Notes: generated by a model from the sequence alone, not told the origin. Counted from the stretch's first letter, positions 1 through 9,570 are shown. The stretch: DNA of 64,000 bases from Acidobacteriota bacterium (GCA_021799405.1 JAJZAL010000005.1:1-64000), one strand, 5' to 3'. A program made the numbers and translations.

Positions 1-1
1 T

Positions 2-961
2 TCAGCGCGGCGTGTAGGGGTTGGGTGTTGCCACCGAACCATGGCTGCCATTCAGTTGCGCGCAGATCTTGAATTGCTTTTGCGCCTGGTCGTGCAGTCC
101 TTCGCGCCAGTAGATGCGCCCCAGCTCAAAGTGCAGGCCGGCGGCCTTGGGAGCGAGCGCAATCGCAACTTCGAGTTGATGCTGTGCCTGCGGCAGGTCC
201 TTCTGCGTTTGATAAATTCGCGCCAGCTCCTCGCGAATCTTCGGGTTGCGAGGCGCGAGGTGGACTGCCGTCTTTAAATAGGGCAACGCCTGCCTCGTGT
301 GGCCGCTGTTAATCAGCGCCGTGCCCATGTTCAGGAACGGTTGGGGATCATTCGGCGCCGCACCTTCCCATTGGATGGCAGTCTGGAATGCCTGTTTCGC
401 CTTCGCCATCTCGTTCATCCCCTGCCAGCAGAGGCCGAGATTGTTTTCCGCGGTCACATCGTCCGGACGAAGCGCGAGCGTCCGCTGGAAGCTTGTGATG
501 GCCTGCTGGAAGTGATTTTCGCTGTATTGGGCGCGACCCAGCAGATACCAGTCATCCGGATTGTTCTGGTCTTCGGATGCAACCACGCTAAACCATTTGG
601 CTGCGTCGGTGTAATCGGCCAACAGGACATAATCGGATGCGACGATGCGCAGATCATTGACTCCGGGAAACCGCGTGCGGGCGCCGGACGTGAACTCGGC
701 AAGGGATTTTCGCGGATGTTGCTCACGGAAGTAAACATAGCCGAGCAAAAAATGCGCATCCGCCGAGGTGGGCTCACTATGCAAGACCTGCTGCAATAGA
801 GTCTGGGCCTGTTGAAGCTTGCCCGATACAGCCAGCGCGCGGGCCTGCTCAAGCGCGTCCCCATTGCCCTGAGCTGCCTGCTGGCAAAATGCGCTCGCGG
901 AGCAGAGCTGGAGGCAAAGCAGAAGCGCGCCGAAGCTGATCATCGAGAATGACCTGCGCAT
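2..961 (-). CDS. secreted tetratricopeptide-repeat protein
   Basis: A 319-residue exported TPR protein. I chose the ATG at 961 over the in-frame ATG at 1021 because 961 is preceded by GAAAGGCAA at good spacing and opens directly into a signal peptide (MRRSFSMIS, then a Leu-rich core and an Ala/Ser-rich cut region near residue 25). The rest is a chain of about seven to eight TPR helical hairpins, with recurring A-x-x-x-LG-Y/L-x-x-x patterns, which normally serve as protein-docking scaffolds. It is the last gene of a minus-strand run after a CRTAC1-type FG-GAP protein, 70 nt downstream of that gene's stop. It probably acts in the periplasm with that protein. No catalytic motif is visible and the partner is unknown. 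Confidence 0.85.
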   Translation of the reverse strand: MRRSFSMISFGALLLCLQLCSASAFCQQAAQGNGDALEQARALAVSGKLQQAQTLLQQVLHSEPTSADAHFLLGYVYFREQHPRKSLAEFTSGARTRFPGVNDLRIVASDYVLLADYTDAAKWFSVVASEDQNNPDDWYLLGRAQYSENHFQQAITSFQRTLALRPDDVTAENNLGLCWQGMNEMAKAKQAFQTAIQWEGAAPNDPQPFLNMGTALINSGHTRQALPYLKTAVHLAPRNPKIREELARIYQTQKDLPQAQHQLEVAIALAPKAAGLHFELGRIYWREGLHDQAQKQFKICAQLNGSHGSVATPNPYTPR

Positions 962-1031
962 TTGCCTTTCGCGCTTTTCAGAACTTCGCACCGCAGATTT
1001 CACTTGTCCAGCGACTCGCATATGAGATCGA

Positions 1032-2885
1032 TTACCTGGGATCTTGTGATGGTTTTGCCGGGCCGAGCCGGCGGATCATTCCGCGACCTTGCTGCACGGT
1101 CACTATGCAGTCTACCGGCGGCGGCTTGAGGGATTCAATTTGTCCGTCCGGCCAGTGGACCTCGATCTCATCGATGTGGGCGGCGTCGCCGAGTCCAAAG
1201 TGGACGCGCGGGTCGCTCGACGATGCAAAGCTGCCGCCGCTGAGGACATCTCCGCGCTGCCGCACCCCTCCGGCAGTGACGAATACCGTAGCTCCGACAG
1301 CATCCCTCGGGCACTTTGGACCGCCGATAAGCTGAAACTTGATCCAATGATGATGATCGGGATTCACGTTGCGCAGCAGCGCGGGAGGGCCGTCGAGATT
1401 GTTGATGATGACATCGATCTTGCCGCTGTTAAACAGGTCTCCAAACGCCGCCCCGCGGCCTGTGAACACCTCTGCCAGACCCGTGCCTTCCGTCGCCGGC
1501 ATCACTTCAAAGGTCCCGTGATGCAAGTTACGAAACAGGAGCGGCCGCTGCGCATAGCTGGTGCCCCACTTGTGCTGATCGACCTGAGGATAGACATGCC
1601 CGTTGACCATCAACAGATCTTTCCATCCGTCATTGTCAAAATCGATAAAGCCAATGCCCCAGCCCAGAAACGGGATCGTTGGCTTGGCAATTCCGGCCTG
1701 CTTGCTCACATCGGTGAAAAACAGCGAGCCGTCGTTGCGGTACAAGACTGAGTAATCGTCGGAAAAATCCGTGACGGCGATGTCGAGTCTTCCATTGTTG
1801 AGATAATCGCCGACGGCAATGCCCATGGCGGCAATTTCTCGCCCATCTCCATTCACAGCGAATCCGGATTGATAGCTGTAATCCTCGAAGGTTCCATTGC
1901 CCTTGTTTCGATAGAGATAATTCGGAGTCGAGTCATCGGCAACCAGCAGATCCGGTTTGCCGCTCCCATCCAGATCCACAAAAAGCGAGGTCAGCCCATA
2001 ATATCGTGGCGCGTCGTACACACCGGCACTGCGGCTGACGTCGGTAAAGGTGCCGTCTCCATTGTTGCGAAAGAGATGGTCGTGCGCGCCGAGCAGGCCC
2101 CTGGGGCCGCAAAATACGCTTACATTGCGAAATCGGCAGGTATTGGAAACCACCTCGTCAGAGCCCACCGCGGGCTGATGCTTGAGGTCATAGTGCACGT
2201 ACCCGGGCACAAACAGGTCGAGCAGCCCGTCGCCGTTGTAGTCGCCCCAGGTCGCACCCGTCGACCAGTTGCCGAGCGCCACGCCGGCCTTCTCGCCGAT
2301 ATCGGTGAAGGTACCGTCGTGGTTGTTCTTGTACAAACGGTTCTTGCCGAAGTTCGTCACGTACATGTCCGGCCAGCCGTCGTTGTCGAAGTCCCCCACC
2401 GCAACCCCGAATCCCCAGCGCTCGTTCAGCACGCCCGCCTTCTCGGCCACGTCAGTAAACGTGCCGTCGCGATTATTGTGAAACAGCGCGGCCCGCGGCG
2501 CCGGCTCTTTGCCGTCCATCGCCTTGTAGGTCGATCCGTTCACCATGTAGATGTCGAGCCACCCGTCGTTGTCGTAGTCGATCAGGCCCACGCCCGAGCC
2601 CACGACTTCAATGATGAATTTCTTCTGCGGCGAGCCCATGTGATGCGTCCAATGGGCAAGGCCCGCTTGCTGTGTCATATTCCTGAAGATGATGGGGCCG
2701 TTTTTTACAAATCCACCAGCCGTGATGGGCCTGTGCTCGGCATCATAAATTGCCTTATGAACACCTCCGGTGGCGCTGCCCCCACCCATTCCGCTCTGCT
2801 GCGCAAGCCCTGGAATGGTGGACAGGTCAACGCCTGCTCCCATCAGGGATGCGAGAAAGCTCATCGTAAATATGCGACGGTTCAC
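1032..2885 (-). CDS. CRTAC1 family protein (FG-GAP/VCBS repeats plus ASPIC/UnbV domain)
   Basis: A 617-residue secreted beta-propeller protein. The start is GTG at 2885, preceded by GGAGCGTTTGAA. The N-terminus is signal-peptide-like (MNRRIFTMSFLASLMGAG), followed by a Gly-rich stretch. From about residue 70 to 480 at least six FG-GAP/VCBS repeats carry integrin-like Ca-binding loops such as DYDNDGWLDIY, DFDNDGWPDMY and DYNGDGLLDLF. The last ~90 residues match the ASPIC/UnbV module (DAVGATV, FGLGDA, EVHWPDGQ). This combination defines the CRTAC1 family, common in Acidobacteria and Planctomycetes. The family's biochemical role is not established; surface glycan or matrix binding is usual speculation. 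TPR genes flank it on both sides on the same strand, suggesting a co-exported assembly. Confidence 0.9.
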   Translation of the reverse strand: MNRRIFTMSFLASLMGAGVDLSTIPGLAQQSGMGGGSATGGVHKAIYDAEHRPITAGGFVKNGPIIFRNMTQQAGLAHWTHHMGSPQKKFIIEVVGSGVGLIDYDNDGWLDIYMVNGSTYKAMDGKEPAPRAALFHNNRDGTFTDVAEKAGVLNERWGFGVAVGDFDNDGWPDMYVTNFGKNRLYKNNHDGTFTDIGEKAGVALGNWSTGATWGDYNGDGLLDLFVPGYVHYDLKHQPAVGSDEVVSNTCRFRNVSVFCGPRGLLGAHDHLFRNNGDGTFTDVSRSAGVYDAPRYYGLTSLFVDLDGSGKPDLLVADDSTPNYLYRNKGNGTFEDYSYQSGFAVNGDGREIAAMGIAVGDYLNNGRLDIAVTDFSDDYSVLYRNDGSLFFTDVSKQAGIAKPTIPFLGWGIGFIDFDNDGWKDLLMVNGHVYPQVDQHKWGTSYAQRPLLFRNLHHGTFEVMPATEGTGLAEVFTGRGAAFGDLFNSGKIDVIINNLDGPPALLRNVNPDHHHWIKFQLIGGPKCPRDAVGATVFVTAGGVRQRGDVLSGGSFASSSDPRVHFGLGDAAHIDEIEVHWPDGQIESLKPPPVDCIVTVQQGRGMIRRLGPAKPSQDPR

Positions 2886-3139
2886 TTCAAACGCTCCGCG
2901 ATATCTTGCTGCATCAGGGCTGAATCAGGTTGAATGCGTGCGTTGCCTGCCCTGTCGCCGTTCGCAGTCGGCGGCAATTTACCTATGCTTCGGATAATGC
3001 GCCGCTGGGGAACACGCACCCTATTCCTGTACCTTCCCCTTTGTTGTCCGAGGCGACGTGTGATTCGCGTAGAGGCGCAACCCGAACGTGGACGAAGTGC
3101 AGGATTCATTCGCAACGTCCCCCCCATCCATCGCCCGCC

Positions 3140-4327
3140 TCAGTGCGCGGCACTCTTCAGCTTGAGCTCCTCGCTCACCTGATTCGAAAGTGCCTGGCTC
3201 TTCTCCTGCTGCAATTTTGCGTAGATGTTCATTTGCCGCCGCACCTGGTCCGTCTGACCTTCGGCGCGATAAGCCGACGCCAGATAAAAATGAATCATCG
3301 GCTCGTTGGGGTTGCTCTTCTCGGCCATGAGCAGGTCTGGAAGCGCTTCCCTGGCTTGATTCAACTGGATCAGCGCCCGGGCCCGGTCCACGTGCGCCTG
3401 CATCAGATCAGGACACTCGCGAATCGAGCGATTGAGCTCTTTCAATGCGCTCTGCAGCGCGCCGTTTGCCTGCAGAATGGCGTTGCCAAGTTTCCATCGC
3501 GCCTGGCAATCCCCGGGCGCCAGCGACAGCACTTTGTGAAATTCTGCCTGCGCGGACTGCCACTTCCCCATCAGCCAATAGACGTTCGCCAGTCGCTGAT
3601 GCGTTCCCGGATCCTGCGGAGCGAGATCGACAGCTTTCTTGAAAAGGACCATCGCGCCGCCGTAATTGTGCATACCCTGATCGATCTCTCCGGCAACCTC
3701 GTCGGCGACAAAGGAGTTCGGATTGATCTCCCTGACCTTGCCCAGGGCTTCCTCTGACAACCGCAGGTAGGTCTCGCCAAGCAGATACCACGCCTGCTGG
3801 TCGCGCGGCTTGATCGCGAGATACGCGCGCAGGTGACTGATCGCCTGTTGACTTTTGCCTAAATTCAGCAACACATGCGAGAGACTGAGTTGAGCGTCTG
3901 CATTCGAAGGATCGGCGTGGACGGCCCGCTGCAGCCACGGCTCGGCCCTGGTGTTTTCTCCCAGTTCGAAGTACGCCAGGCCAAGCATGATGACCGACGT
4001 CGTCATGTGGGGATTGATCTCAAGGCCGCGCGCGAGCACGGGCGCCGCCGCCGCGTAATTCCGCTGGTTGAAGAGAAGCATTCCCAGGTTGTTATAAGCC
4101 GGCGCAAGCCCGGGATCGATGCGAATCATGGCGCGGTATTTTGCGGTCGCGGTTTCGAGATCTCCGCTCTGTTGCGCGGCAACGGCCTGCGAATACAGTT
4201 GCTGTACCTGCGGCGAGACCCCACCCGACGAACTCTGCGCGGAGGCAGGCGCCACCGCCGCGGAGAAAAGACACACACTGAACGCAATCGTTGCAATCTT
4301 GCGGTGAAAAGAAGACATCGTGTTCAC
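3140..4327 (-). CDS. secreted tetratricopeptide-repeat protein
   Basis: A 395-residue TPR protein with a signal peptide (basic SSFHRK, then a hydrophobic core ending in APASAQ, a good AxA cut site near residue 31). The first in-frame start is GTG at 4327; ATG at 4318 is equally possible, and neither has a strong ribosome site. TPR units fill residues ~40-385, with classic signatures such as PAYNNLGMLLF and DAQLSLSHVLLNLG. It lies between the TonB-receptor gene (about 130 nt upstream, separated by a strong hairpin) and the CRTAC1 gene (254 nt downstream), all on the same strand. It likely acts as a periplasmic scaffold in the same process. No enzyme motif is seen. Confidence 0.85.
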   Translation of the reverse strand: MNTMSSFHRKIATIAFSVCLFSAAVAPASAQSSSGGVSPQVQQLYSQAVAAQQSGDLETATAKYRAMIRIDPGLAPAYNNLGMLLFNQRNYAAAAPVLARGLEINPHMTTSVIMLGLAYFELGENTRAEPWLQRAVHADPSNADAQLSLSHVLLNLGKSQQAISHLRAYLAIKPRDQQAWYLLGETYLRLSEEALGKVREINPNSFVADEVAGEIDQGMHNYGGAMVLFKKAVDLAPQDPGTHQRLANVYWLMGKWQSAQAEFHKVLSLAPGDCQARWKLGNAILQANGALQSALKELNRSIRECPDLMQAHVDRARALIQLNQAREALPDLLMAEKSNPNEPMIHFYLASAYRAEGQTDQVRRQMNIYAKLQQEKSQALSNQVSEELKLKSAAH

Positions 4328-4425
4328 TCTGCAACAAAATTACTCCACCTTCCCCACAAAGCGGAAGACAGAAAACCGGCATGCGACGCGGCTTGTTTCC
4401 GCAGCGCATGCCGGGCGAATGTTGC

Positions 4426-4450
4426 GGGGGAGGATGCGAGATCCTCCCCC
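4426..4450 (-). promoter_or_regulatory. perfect 10-bp hairpin after the TonB-receptor gene
   Basis: Arms GGGGGAGGAT (4426-4435) and ATCCTCCCCC (4441-4450) are perfectly complementary around a 5-nt loop. The hairpin sits 9 nt after the receptor stop codon in the transcribed direction. There is no U-run, so it is not a textbook intrinsic terminator. It is more likely an RNA-stabilising or partial-attenuation element that keeps receptor mRNA high relative to the downstream TPR/CRTAC1 genes. Confidence 0.6.
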
Positions 4451-4459
4451 GGGTTTAGC

Positions 4460-7400
4460 TCACCATTGTATTCGGAACTGACCCTCACCTTGACGGTTAC
4501 TGTTCTGCTGGCCCTGGTTGATGACCTGGCCGAAGGTACCGTCGCTGATGTTGGTATCAGGTCCGTTGAATTGCGTTCGGTTGAGCACGTTGAAGTAATC
4601 GACCTCAAGAATACCCTCGACACCGTGTCCGAAGAAGAAGTGCTTGCGCACGTTCACATCCTCGTTGTAGAAGGGGGGATTCTTGAGTCCCCAGTAGGTA
4701 CGATACGAGTTACCCAGTGTATACAGCGGCGCCGCCGTAAAGGCATTTGCCGGGAACATCTGTGCCGAAGAACGGTGTCCGGTGAAGTACTCGTTTGCCA
4801 CTGAGTAGCTCGCCGTCGACAGAGGCACGCTGGTGTTCCGGTTCGGACGTTCTCCGCCACCATTCGGGTAGGGGAAGCTCAGGTTCTGGTAAACACCGGT
4901 TGGTGTGCCGGCCTGTTCGGTGATAATGAAGCCCACCTGCCATCCACCCAGAGCCTGCCCGGTAAGGCCCCTGTTGTTAAAGAAGCGCTTTCCGGGACCG
5001 ATCGGAAGCTGGTAGGTACCGCTGAGGTTGAAGACTCGCGGCGGATTTCCGCTCGTCGGAGACCACTCCAGTTTCTGATCGTACTTGTTGAGGGCATTTC
5101 CGATAAAGCTTGTGAATCCACTGCTTGTATTGTTGTATTCGCTTGCTAAGACGTAGTTTGCGAGGAACGCCAAACCCTGCGAGAAGCGCTTCTGCACGCT
5201 GACCTGGAAGCTGTTGTAGAAGGACGTGCCGTCTCCTTCAAAGTTGTTGAAGATATATCCGTACTGCGGATACGGAACCAGTGCCTGGGCAACCGTTGCC
5301 GAGTTTCCCCACTGGCTGACGAACTGCGGATAGGGTGCTGTGAATCCGGCTGCCTGAGCCGAACCATCCGCAAAGCTCAGGCCGAGCTTGCTTCCGAGAG
5401 CGAAGTACTTCGGGTTGAGCTGGTTGATGGAGTTGAGCTGGCTGGGAAGGTGAATATCACGATTCGCCACCCAGGCCACCGTCAGGAACATACTCGCCGG
5501 CAGCTGCCGCTGGTAGTTGATATTCCACTGCTGGCTGTAAGGAGCATAGTTGTCTTTCCTGCTGAAGGCATCCACCTGCGGGCCACCCACGCCCAGTCCG
5601 GGATTGAAAGGCGTCGGCCCCGGATTCGGCATGATATGGGTGTCCCAGCTTCCATAAGCAGAGATGTTGGTTCCGGTAGATTGCTGCGTATAGGAACCGA
5701 CCAGCAGGTTGCCATAATTCACAGCCACCTTATTGGTTCCATATTCGTAGGCTCCGCCGTCCAGGAAGGCCAGACTGTATCCTCCCTGAATCACAGACTT
5801 GTTGCTGATCTGATAGGAGAAGCCGATACGTGGACCAAAATGCTTCCAGTTGATAGGAGCACGGTTATATCCCGAGCAGCCGGTGCAGTTGCCGAATTTC
5901 GACACCGCACCAAGAAGACCGGTCGCTGCAGGATTGGGAATATGGGGATCGAAGAAGACAATGTTGTTGTGTACTTCGGTGAAGGGCACCATGATATCCC
6001 AGCGAACGCCCAGGTTCAGTGTCAGCCGTGGATTCAGTTTGATGTTGTCCTGTAAATAAGGCGAGAAGGCCATGTTACGAAGCTTGAGTTCCTGGGAATT
6101 GCTCCGGTTGGCTTCGTCGGGCAGACCCAGCAGGTAGCTGGCGAATGCACTTCCTTCCGAGCCGAAGTTGGGGCTGTTCGGATCCGACGTCTCCTTCTGG
6201 CTGAAGGCGAAGTGGCCGCCGGCAGTCTGTTCTTCGTTGTCGTCCTGGAAGCTCCGCCGGAATTCCCAGCCGATGTTGAAGGTATTCCGACCTTTGGTCC
6301 ACAACCAGTTGTTGCTGATAGCGACACCGAGCTTGCGGTTGATCGACCGCAACCATGCACCGCTGGTGCCCCAGCTGGTAGGCGCATGCTGGCCGTCAAA
6401 GGTGATGTTGGGTGGAATCACACCGTCCGTGATCGCAGGGAAGCTGTACTTGGTCTGGTTGTACTGATCGTTGATTTCACCGATCCATCCAGCACCCAGC
6501 GTCATCACCAGGTTCGGTGAAATGGTGTTGGTGTAGTTCAGAAGAAAGACCGTACCGAGAGCCGGATCATACTTCATGCTGTTGAGCGGATTCGGCGCAA
6601 TCACCATGGGGCTGTAGTCGAAGCTGTAGTTGCTGTAGCTGTTCCGCCATTCACTCCATTCAATGCTCTGTTTAGGAGTCAGCACCTGATCGATGGTGAA
6701 GCCCCAGACATTCTGAATGTTCGGATTGCTGAAGGGGGCATAGCTCCTGTTGGAATCCAGTCCGCCGATACCGCTGCCGGGCCGGTTGGGCAATGGCAGG
6801 TACTGCAGCAGAATCTTGGAGGTAGGACTGATCAGGTTGGGCGGAATGACGTTGAGCCGGCCACCGTAGTCAAACTGCTGTCCGGTATACGGGTTATAGA
6901 TCGGAATCAGTTTTCCTGTGCTGCCGTCTACAAAATCACTGAAGTCACCGGTGCGCTCCCGTGCCGTGGGCACGGTGGATACTCCGGTGTTTTCATTATT
7001 CTGCCGGAACCATTCCTGGCTGTAATGGAAGAAGGTCTTATTGCGCCCATTATAGAGTTTGGGAATGATGACAGGACCACCGACGGTAAAGCCCCAGTTG
7101 TTCTCGTGATCCGGTGGCGGCTTGGGAGACCCGCCCCATGCCGGACCGTTGAAGAAACCTACCGAGTCAAAAAGGCTGTTGCGGTTGATCTCAAACAGAT
7201 CGCCGTGGAACTTGTTGGTACCAGTTGCGGTCTGGTAGCTCAATGCACCTTGCCCGAGCCCGTATTGCGCCTCGAAGGTCGACTGCTGGACGCGCATCTC
7301 CTGGACAAGTTCAAAGGGCGGATCGAAGTTGGTGGTATAGCCTTCTGTTTCAGGCTGCGGAGCCGGAATACCGTTGAAGAGGATTTCCTGTTCGAAATCG

Positions 7401-7984
7401 ACACCGCCATCCACACGGTGTGAAAAGGTGCTACCTGTATCACCGGCAGCGGTGAACTGCAGTGAGTCGATCTGGCGGCCGCGGCCGGAGACCTCCACAG
7501 GCAGAGATTCCACCACGGACGGGTCGATCGTGGTGCCAAGCTGCGGCTGCGTCGTATTCAACGCAATCGAGCTGCTCGTCACCTGGACCGTCTGTGTCGT
7601 CGAGCCAGTCACCAGCTTGAAGTTAATCGTCGCCGTGGTACTGACTTCCACCAGGACATCCGACTGCTTCACCGTCTGAAACCCCGCGGCGGTCACCGAA
7701 ACGGTGTAGTGGCCTGGAATCAGGCCTGTCGCCGAATAGGTGCCGGCGCTGCTGGACACTGTTCGTGTAACAACACCAGTGGAGTCGTTTGTAATTGTGA
7801 CGTGAGCCCCCGGGACGACAGCTCCCGTCGGGTCAACGATAGTTCCGGTAATACCCGCCACGGCCTGCGCAAACAGTAAATTGGCGGACGATACCAAAAA
7901 TGCGAGTGTTATCGCAATCAGGAAGAGGCGCGCGGTAAAGATCCCGCTCGTGCCTCCGCGAATTGCGGCGCGTCTCAGCTCCAT
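4460..7984 (-). CDS. TonB-dependent receptor with carboxypeptidase regulatory-like domain
   Basis: An outer-membrane receptor of 1174 residues. The ATG at 7984 is preferred to the upstream frame opening because it follows AAAAAGGGGACC and begins MELRRAAIR, before a signal peptide ending near LLFAQ. Residues ~45-130 form a carboxypeptidase-regulatory-like beta sandwich (GTIVDPTGAVVPGA, then YSATGLIPGHYTVSV). A plug region and a long beta-barrel follow, ending in aromatic-flanked RIQW as expected for an outer-membrane C-terminus. This is the acidobacterial 'Oar-like' TonB receptor type, thought to import glycans or other large substrates. Substrate cannot be told from sequence. It is the first gene of a minus-strand run with TPR and CRTAC1 genes, and a candidate LacI-type operator lies at its promoter. 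Confidence 0.92.
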   Translation of the reverse strand: MELRRAAIRGGTSGIFTARLFLIAITLAFLVSSANLLFAQAVAGITGTIVDPTGAVVPGAHVTITNDSTGVVTRTVSSSAGTYSATGLIPGHYTVSVTAAGFQTVKQSDVLVEVSTTATINFKLVTGSTTQTVQVTSSSIALNTTQPQLGTTIDPSVVESLPVEVSGRGRQIDSLQFTAAGDTGSTFSHRVDGGVDFEQEILFNGIPAPQPETEGYTTNFDPPFELVQEMRVQQSTFEAQYGLGQGALSYQTATGTNKFHGDLFEINRNSLFDSVGFFNGPAWGGSPKPPPDHENNWGFTVGGPVIIPKLYNGRNKTFFHYSQEWFRQNNENTGVSTVPTARERTGDFSDFVDGSTGKLIPIYNPYTGQQFDYGGRLNVIPPNLISPTSKILLQYLPLPNRPGSGIGGLDSNRSYAPFSNPNIQNVWGFTIDQVLTPKQSIEWSEWRNSYSNYSFDYSPMVIAPNPLNSMKYDPALGTVFLLNYTNTISPNLVMTLGAGWIGEINDQYNQTKYSFPAITDGVIPPNITFDGQHAPTSWGTSGAWLRSINRKLGVAISNNWLWTKGRNTFNIGWEFRRSFQDDNEEQTAGGHFAFSQKETSDPNSPNFGSEGSAFASYLLGLPDEANRSNSQELKLRNMAFSPYLQDNIKLNPRLTLNLGVRWDIMVPFTEVHNNIVFFDPHIPNPAATGLLGAVSKFGNCTGCSGYNRAPINWKHFGPRIGFSYQISNKSVIQGGYSLAFLDGGAYEYGTNKVAVNYGNLLVGSYTQQSTGTNISAYGSWDTHIMPNPGPTPFNPGLGVGGPQVDAFSRKDNYAPYSQQWNINYQRQLPASMFLTVAWVANRDIHLPSQLNSINQLNPKYFALGSKLGLSFADGSAQAAGFTAPYPQFVSQWGNSATVAQALVPYPQYGYIFNNFEGDGTSFYNSFQVSVQKRFSQGLAFLANYVLASEYNNTSSGFTSFIGNALNKYDQKLEWSPTSGNPPRVFNLSGTYQLPIGPGKRFFNNRGLTGQALGGWQVGFIITEQAGTPTGVYQNLSFPYPNGGGERPNRNTSVPLSTASYSVANEYFTGHRSSAQMFPANAFTAAPLYTLGNSYRTYWGLKNPPFYNEDVNVRKHFFFGHGVEGILEVDYFNVLNRTQFNGPDTNISDGTFGQVINQGQQNSNRQGEGQFRIQW

Positions 7985-8196
7985 TATGGTCCCCTTTTTC
8001 AAGTGGTAACAACGTCTTCTGATTCCCGCTCCGCTGGTGAAATCGAGGATCAGGCACACACTGCCCGCCTGCTTGAGCCGCGCACACTGCCTCCAACAGT
8101 GCGGATGTACGGCGCATGCCTGTTCTGCGCATCAGTTATTCAAATCACCATTCGGGCGGACTTTTGCCTGAGTCACACGATAAGCAACCGTGAAAC

Positions 8197-8210
8197 TGGT
8201 AGCGTTATCA
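8197..8210 (-). promoter_or_regulatory. candidate LacI-type operator upstream of the TonB receptor
   Basis: The minus strand reads TGATAACGCTACCA, a near-palindrome with a central CG of the form TGRTARCG-YTAYCA. That is the layout of LacI/GalR-family operators, including those reported for TonB-receptor sugar loci in other bacteria. It sits just downstream of a predicted -10 element, a typical repressor position. No lacI-type gene is present in the window, so the regulator would be encoded elsewhere. Confidence 0.45.
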
Positions 8211-8221
8211 GTGCGAGCCAC

Positions 8222-8248
8222 ATTAAAGCACAGGTCTATGGTTGTCAA
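8222..8248 (-). promoter_or_regulatory. candidate sigma-70 promoter of the TonB-receptor locus
   Basis: The minus strand shows TTGACA (8248-8243) and TTTAAT (8227-8222), with a 15-nt spacer that is shorter than ideal. An alternative -10, TAATGT, gives 17 nt but a poorer match. The implied leader is about 230 nt before the receptor ATG. Confidence 0.4.
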
Positions 8249-8686
8249 TATTTATTTTTTCCACCTGAAGTTTGCCCCCGCGGTGGGGCTCAAGGTCGCC
8301 GTATCGGCCTGAGATGGAAGGAGTTTCGCCGTCAGCGATTACGTAAGAAAAGCGGCTGTTTACCAATAAATAAAGGGGTCTGAGAAGCTGCCGGGAGACG
8401 CTTCCAACCGTCCCCCCGCGCAAAGTCTGGGCTGCTGAAGGTGCGGTCTCCGCACCCGGAGAGCGCGGATTCCTGACGAGTTCGCAAGTGGCTGGAGCCG
8501 CGCCGTTTATGGGAACGCTATCGGAACAGCCGTCCCCATCCAAAATTCGCCGCGCCGGGAGCAGACCCTCATCCGCAAGAATAATGAGGATGTGACGGAG
8601 CGTGCGAATGGCACAAAGGCTCTGCTGAAATGGCAGGCACCCATCGACTCGATCCGATTGGTTCTCACGAATCATACAGCCCACTC
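8249..8686. other. intergenic, nothing convincing
   Basis: Between the receptor promoter and the transposase remnant. A 153-codon minus-strand open frame (8223-8684) overlaps the promoter, has no recognisable domain and lacks coding-like composition. I see no RNA gene. Confidence 0.5.
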
Positions 8687-9570
8687 CTAGTGTTCTGTCA
8701 CGGAAATGCGTGACCAGAGTCTAGCCAGCTTCTGGAAGATTGAATCTGCTGTGGCAGTCCAGGCGAAGGGACGGGAGTTGCGGTTGTATTGTTGCACGAA
8801 CTCCTCCATGCGTCGGATCAGTTCGCGGACACTCCGGAAGCTGTCTCTGCGAATGGCCTGTTGTGTAATCAGGCCGAACCATCGTTCAACCTGGTTGAGC
8901 CAGGAGGAATAGGTCGGGGTGTAATGAACGTGGAAGCGGGGTCGCTGGGCGAGCCATGTCCGCACCTTGCTGTGCGTTGTCGACGATCAGGTGCACATCC
9001 AATTGGGCCGGAACGGCACTGTCGATGCGTTTGAGGAAAGCCAGGAATTCCTGATGCCGATGTCGAGGCTTGCATTCGGTCAATACGGTTCCAGTGGCGA
9101 TATCGAGAGCGGCGAACAAAGTGGTGGTGCCGTGGCGCACATAGTCATGCGTCATTCCCTCCACGTAGCCCAATCCCATCGGCAACACAGGTTGGGTCCG
9201 GCTCAAAGCCTGAATCTGGGACTTCTCGTCGACGGCCAGAACGATGGCGTGGTCCGGAGGGTTCAGGTACAGTCCAACAATGTCGCGCACCTTTTCGACA
9301 AAGAATGGATCGTTGGAGAGCTTGAAGGTCTTGCTGCGATGCGGCTGTAAGGCAAACGGCTGAAAGACACGGTGCACCGTCGACTTTGAGAGGCGATTGG
9401 CCTGCGCTGCCTGGCGAACGCTTCAATGGGTTCGGGCAGGCGGCTTGCTCTTCAGCGTACGCCGCAGGAGCGATGCCACCTTCTCATCGGAGATGCTGCG
9501 CGGGCGCCCCGGCCGCAGCTCATCGTAAAGCCCTTGAAGGCGATGCTCGACAAAGCGCTGCCGACTTCAA
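8687..9570 (-). pseudogene. degenerate IS630-family transposase
   Basis: Remnant of an IS630/Tc1-type DDE transposase. Reading from 9570 downward, the frame gives a helix-turn-helix linker (LYDELRPGRPRSISDEK) and then an in-frame TGA at 9425-9423, exactly where the family has Trp (ARTHW). It resumes through the first catalytic Asp ([10 protein letters not shown]) and the second (LIVDN near 8985). A small deletion after LIVDN shifts the frame. The C-terminal third (8965-8687) holds the catalytic Glu in [12 protein letters not shown]. The N-terminal DNA-binding helices are missing. So all three acidic residues survive, but a nonsense change, a frameshift and an N-terminal truncation inactivate it. 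Clear terminal inverted repeats were not found. Confidence 0.85.

Noticed and set aside
8223..8684. 153-codon minus-strand frame upstream of the TonB receptor
   Set aside because: Overlaps the predicted promoter and operator, no domain, no ribosome site.
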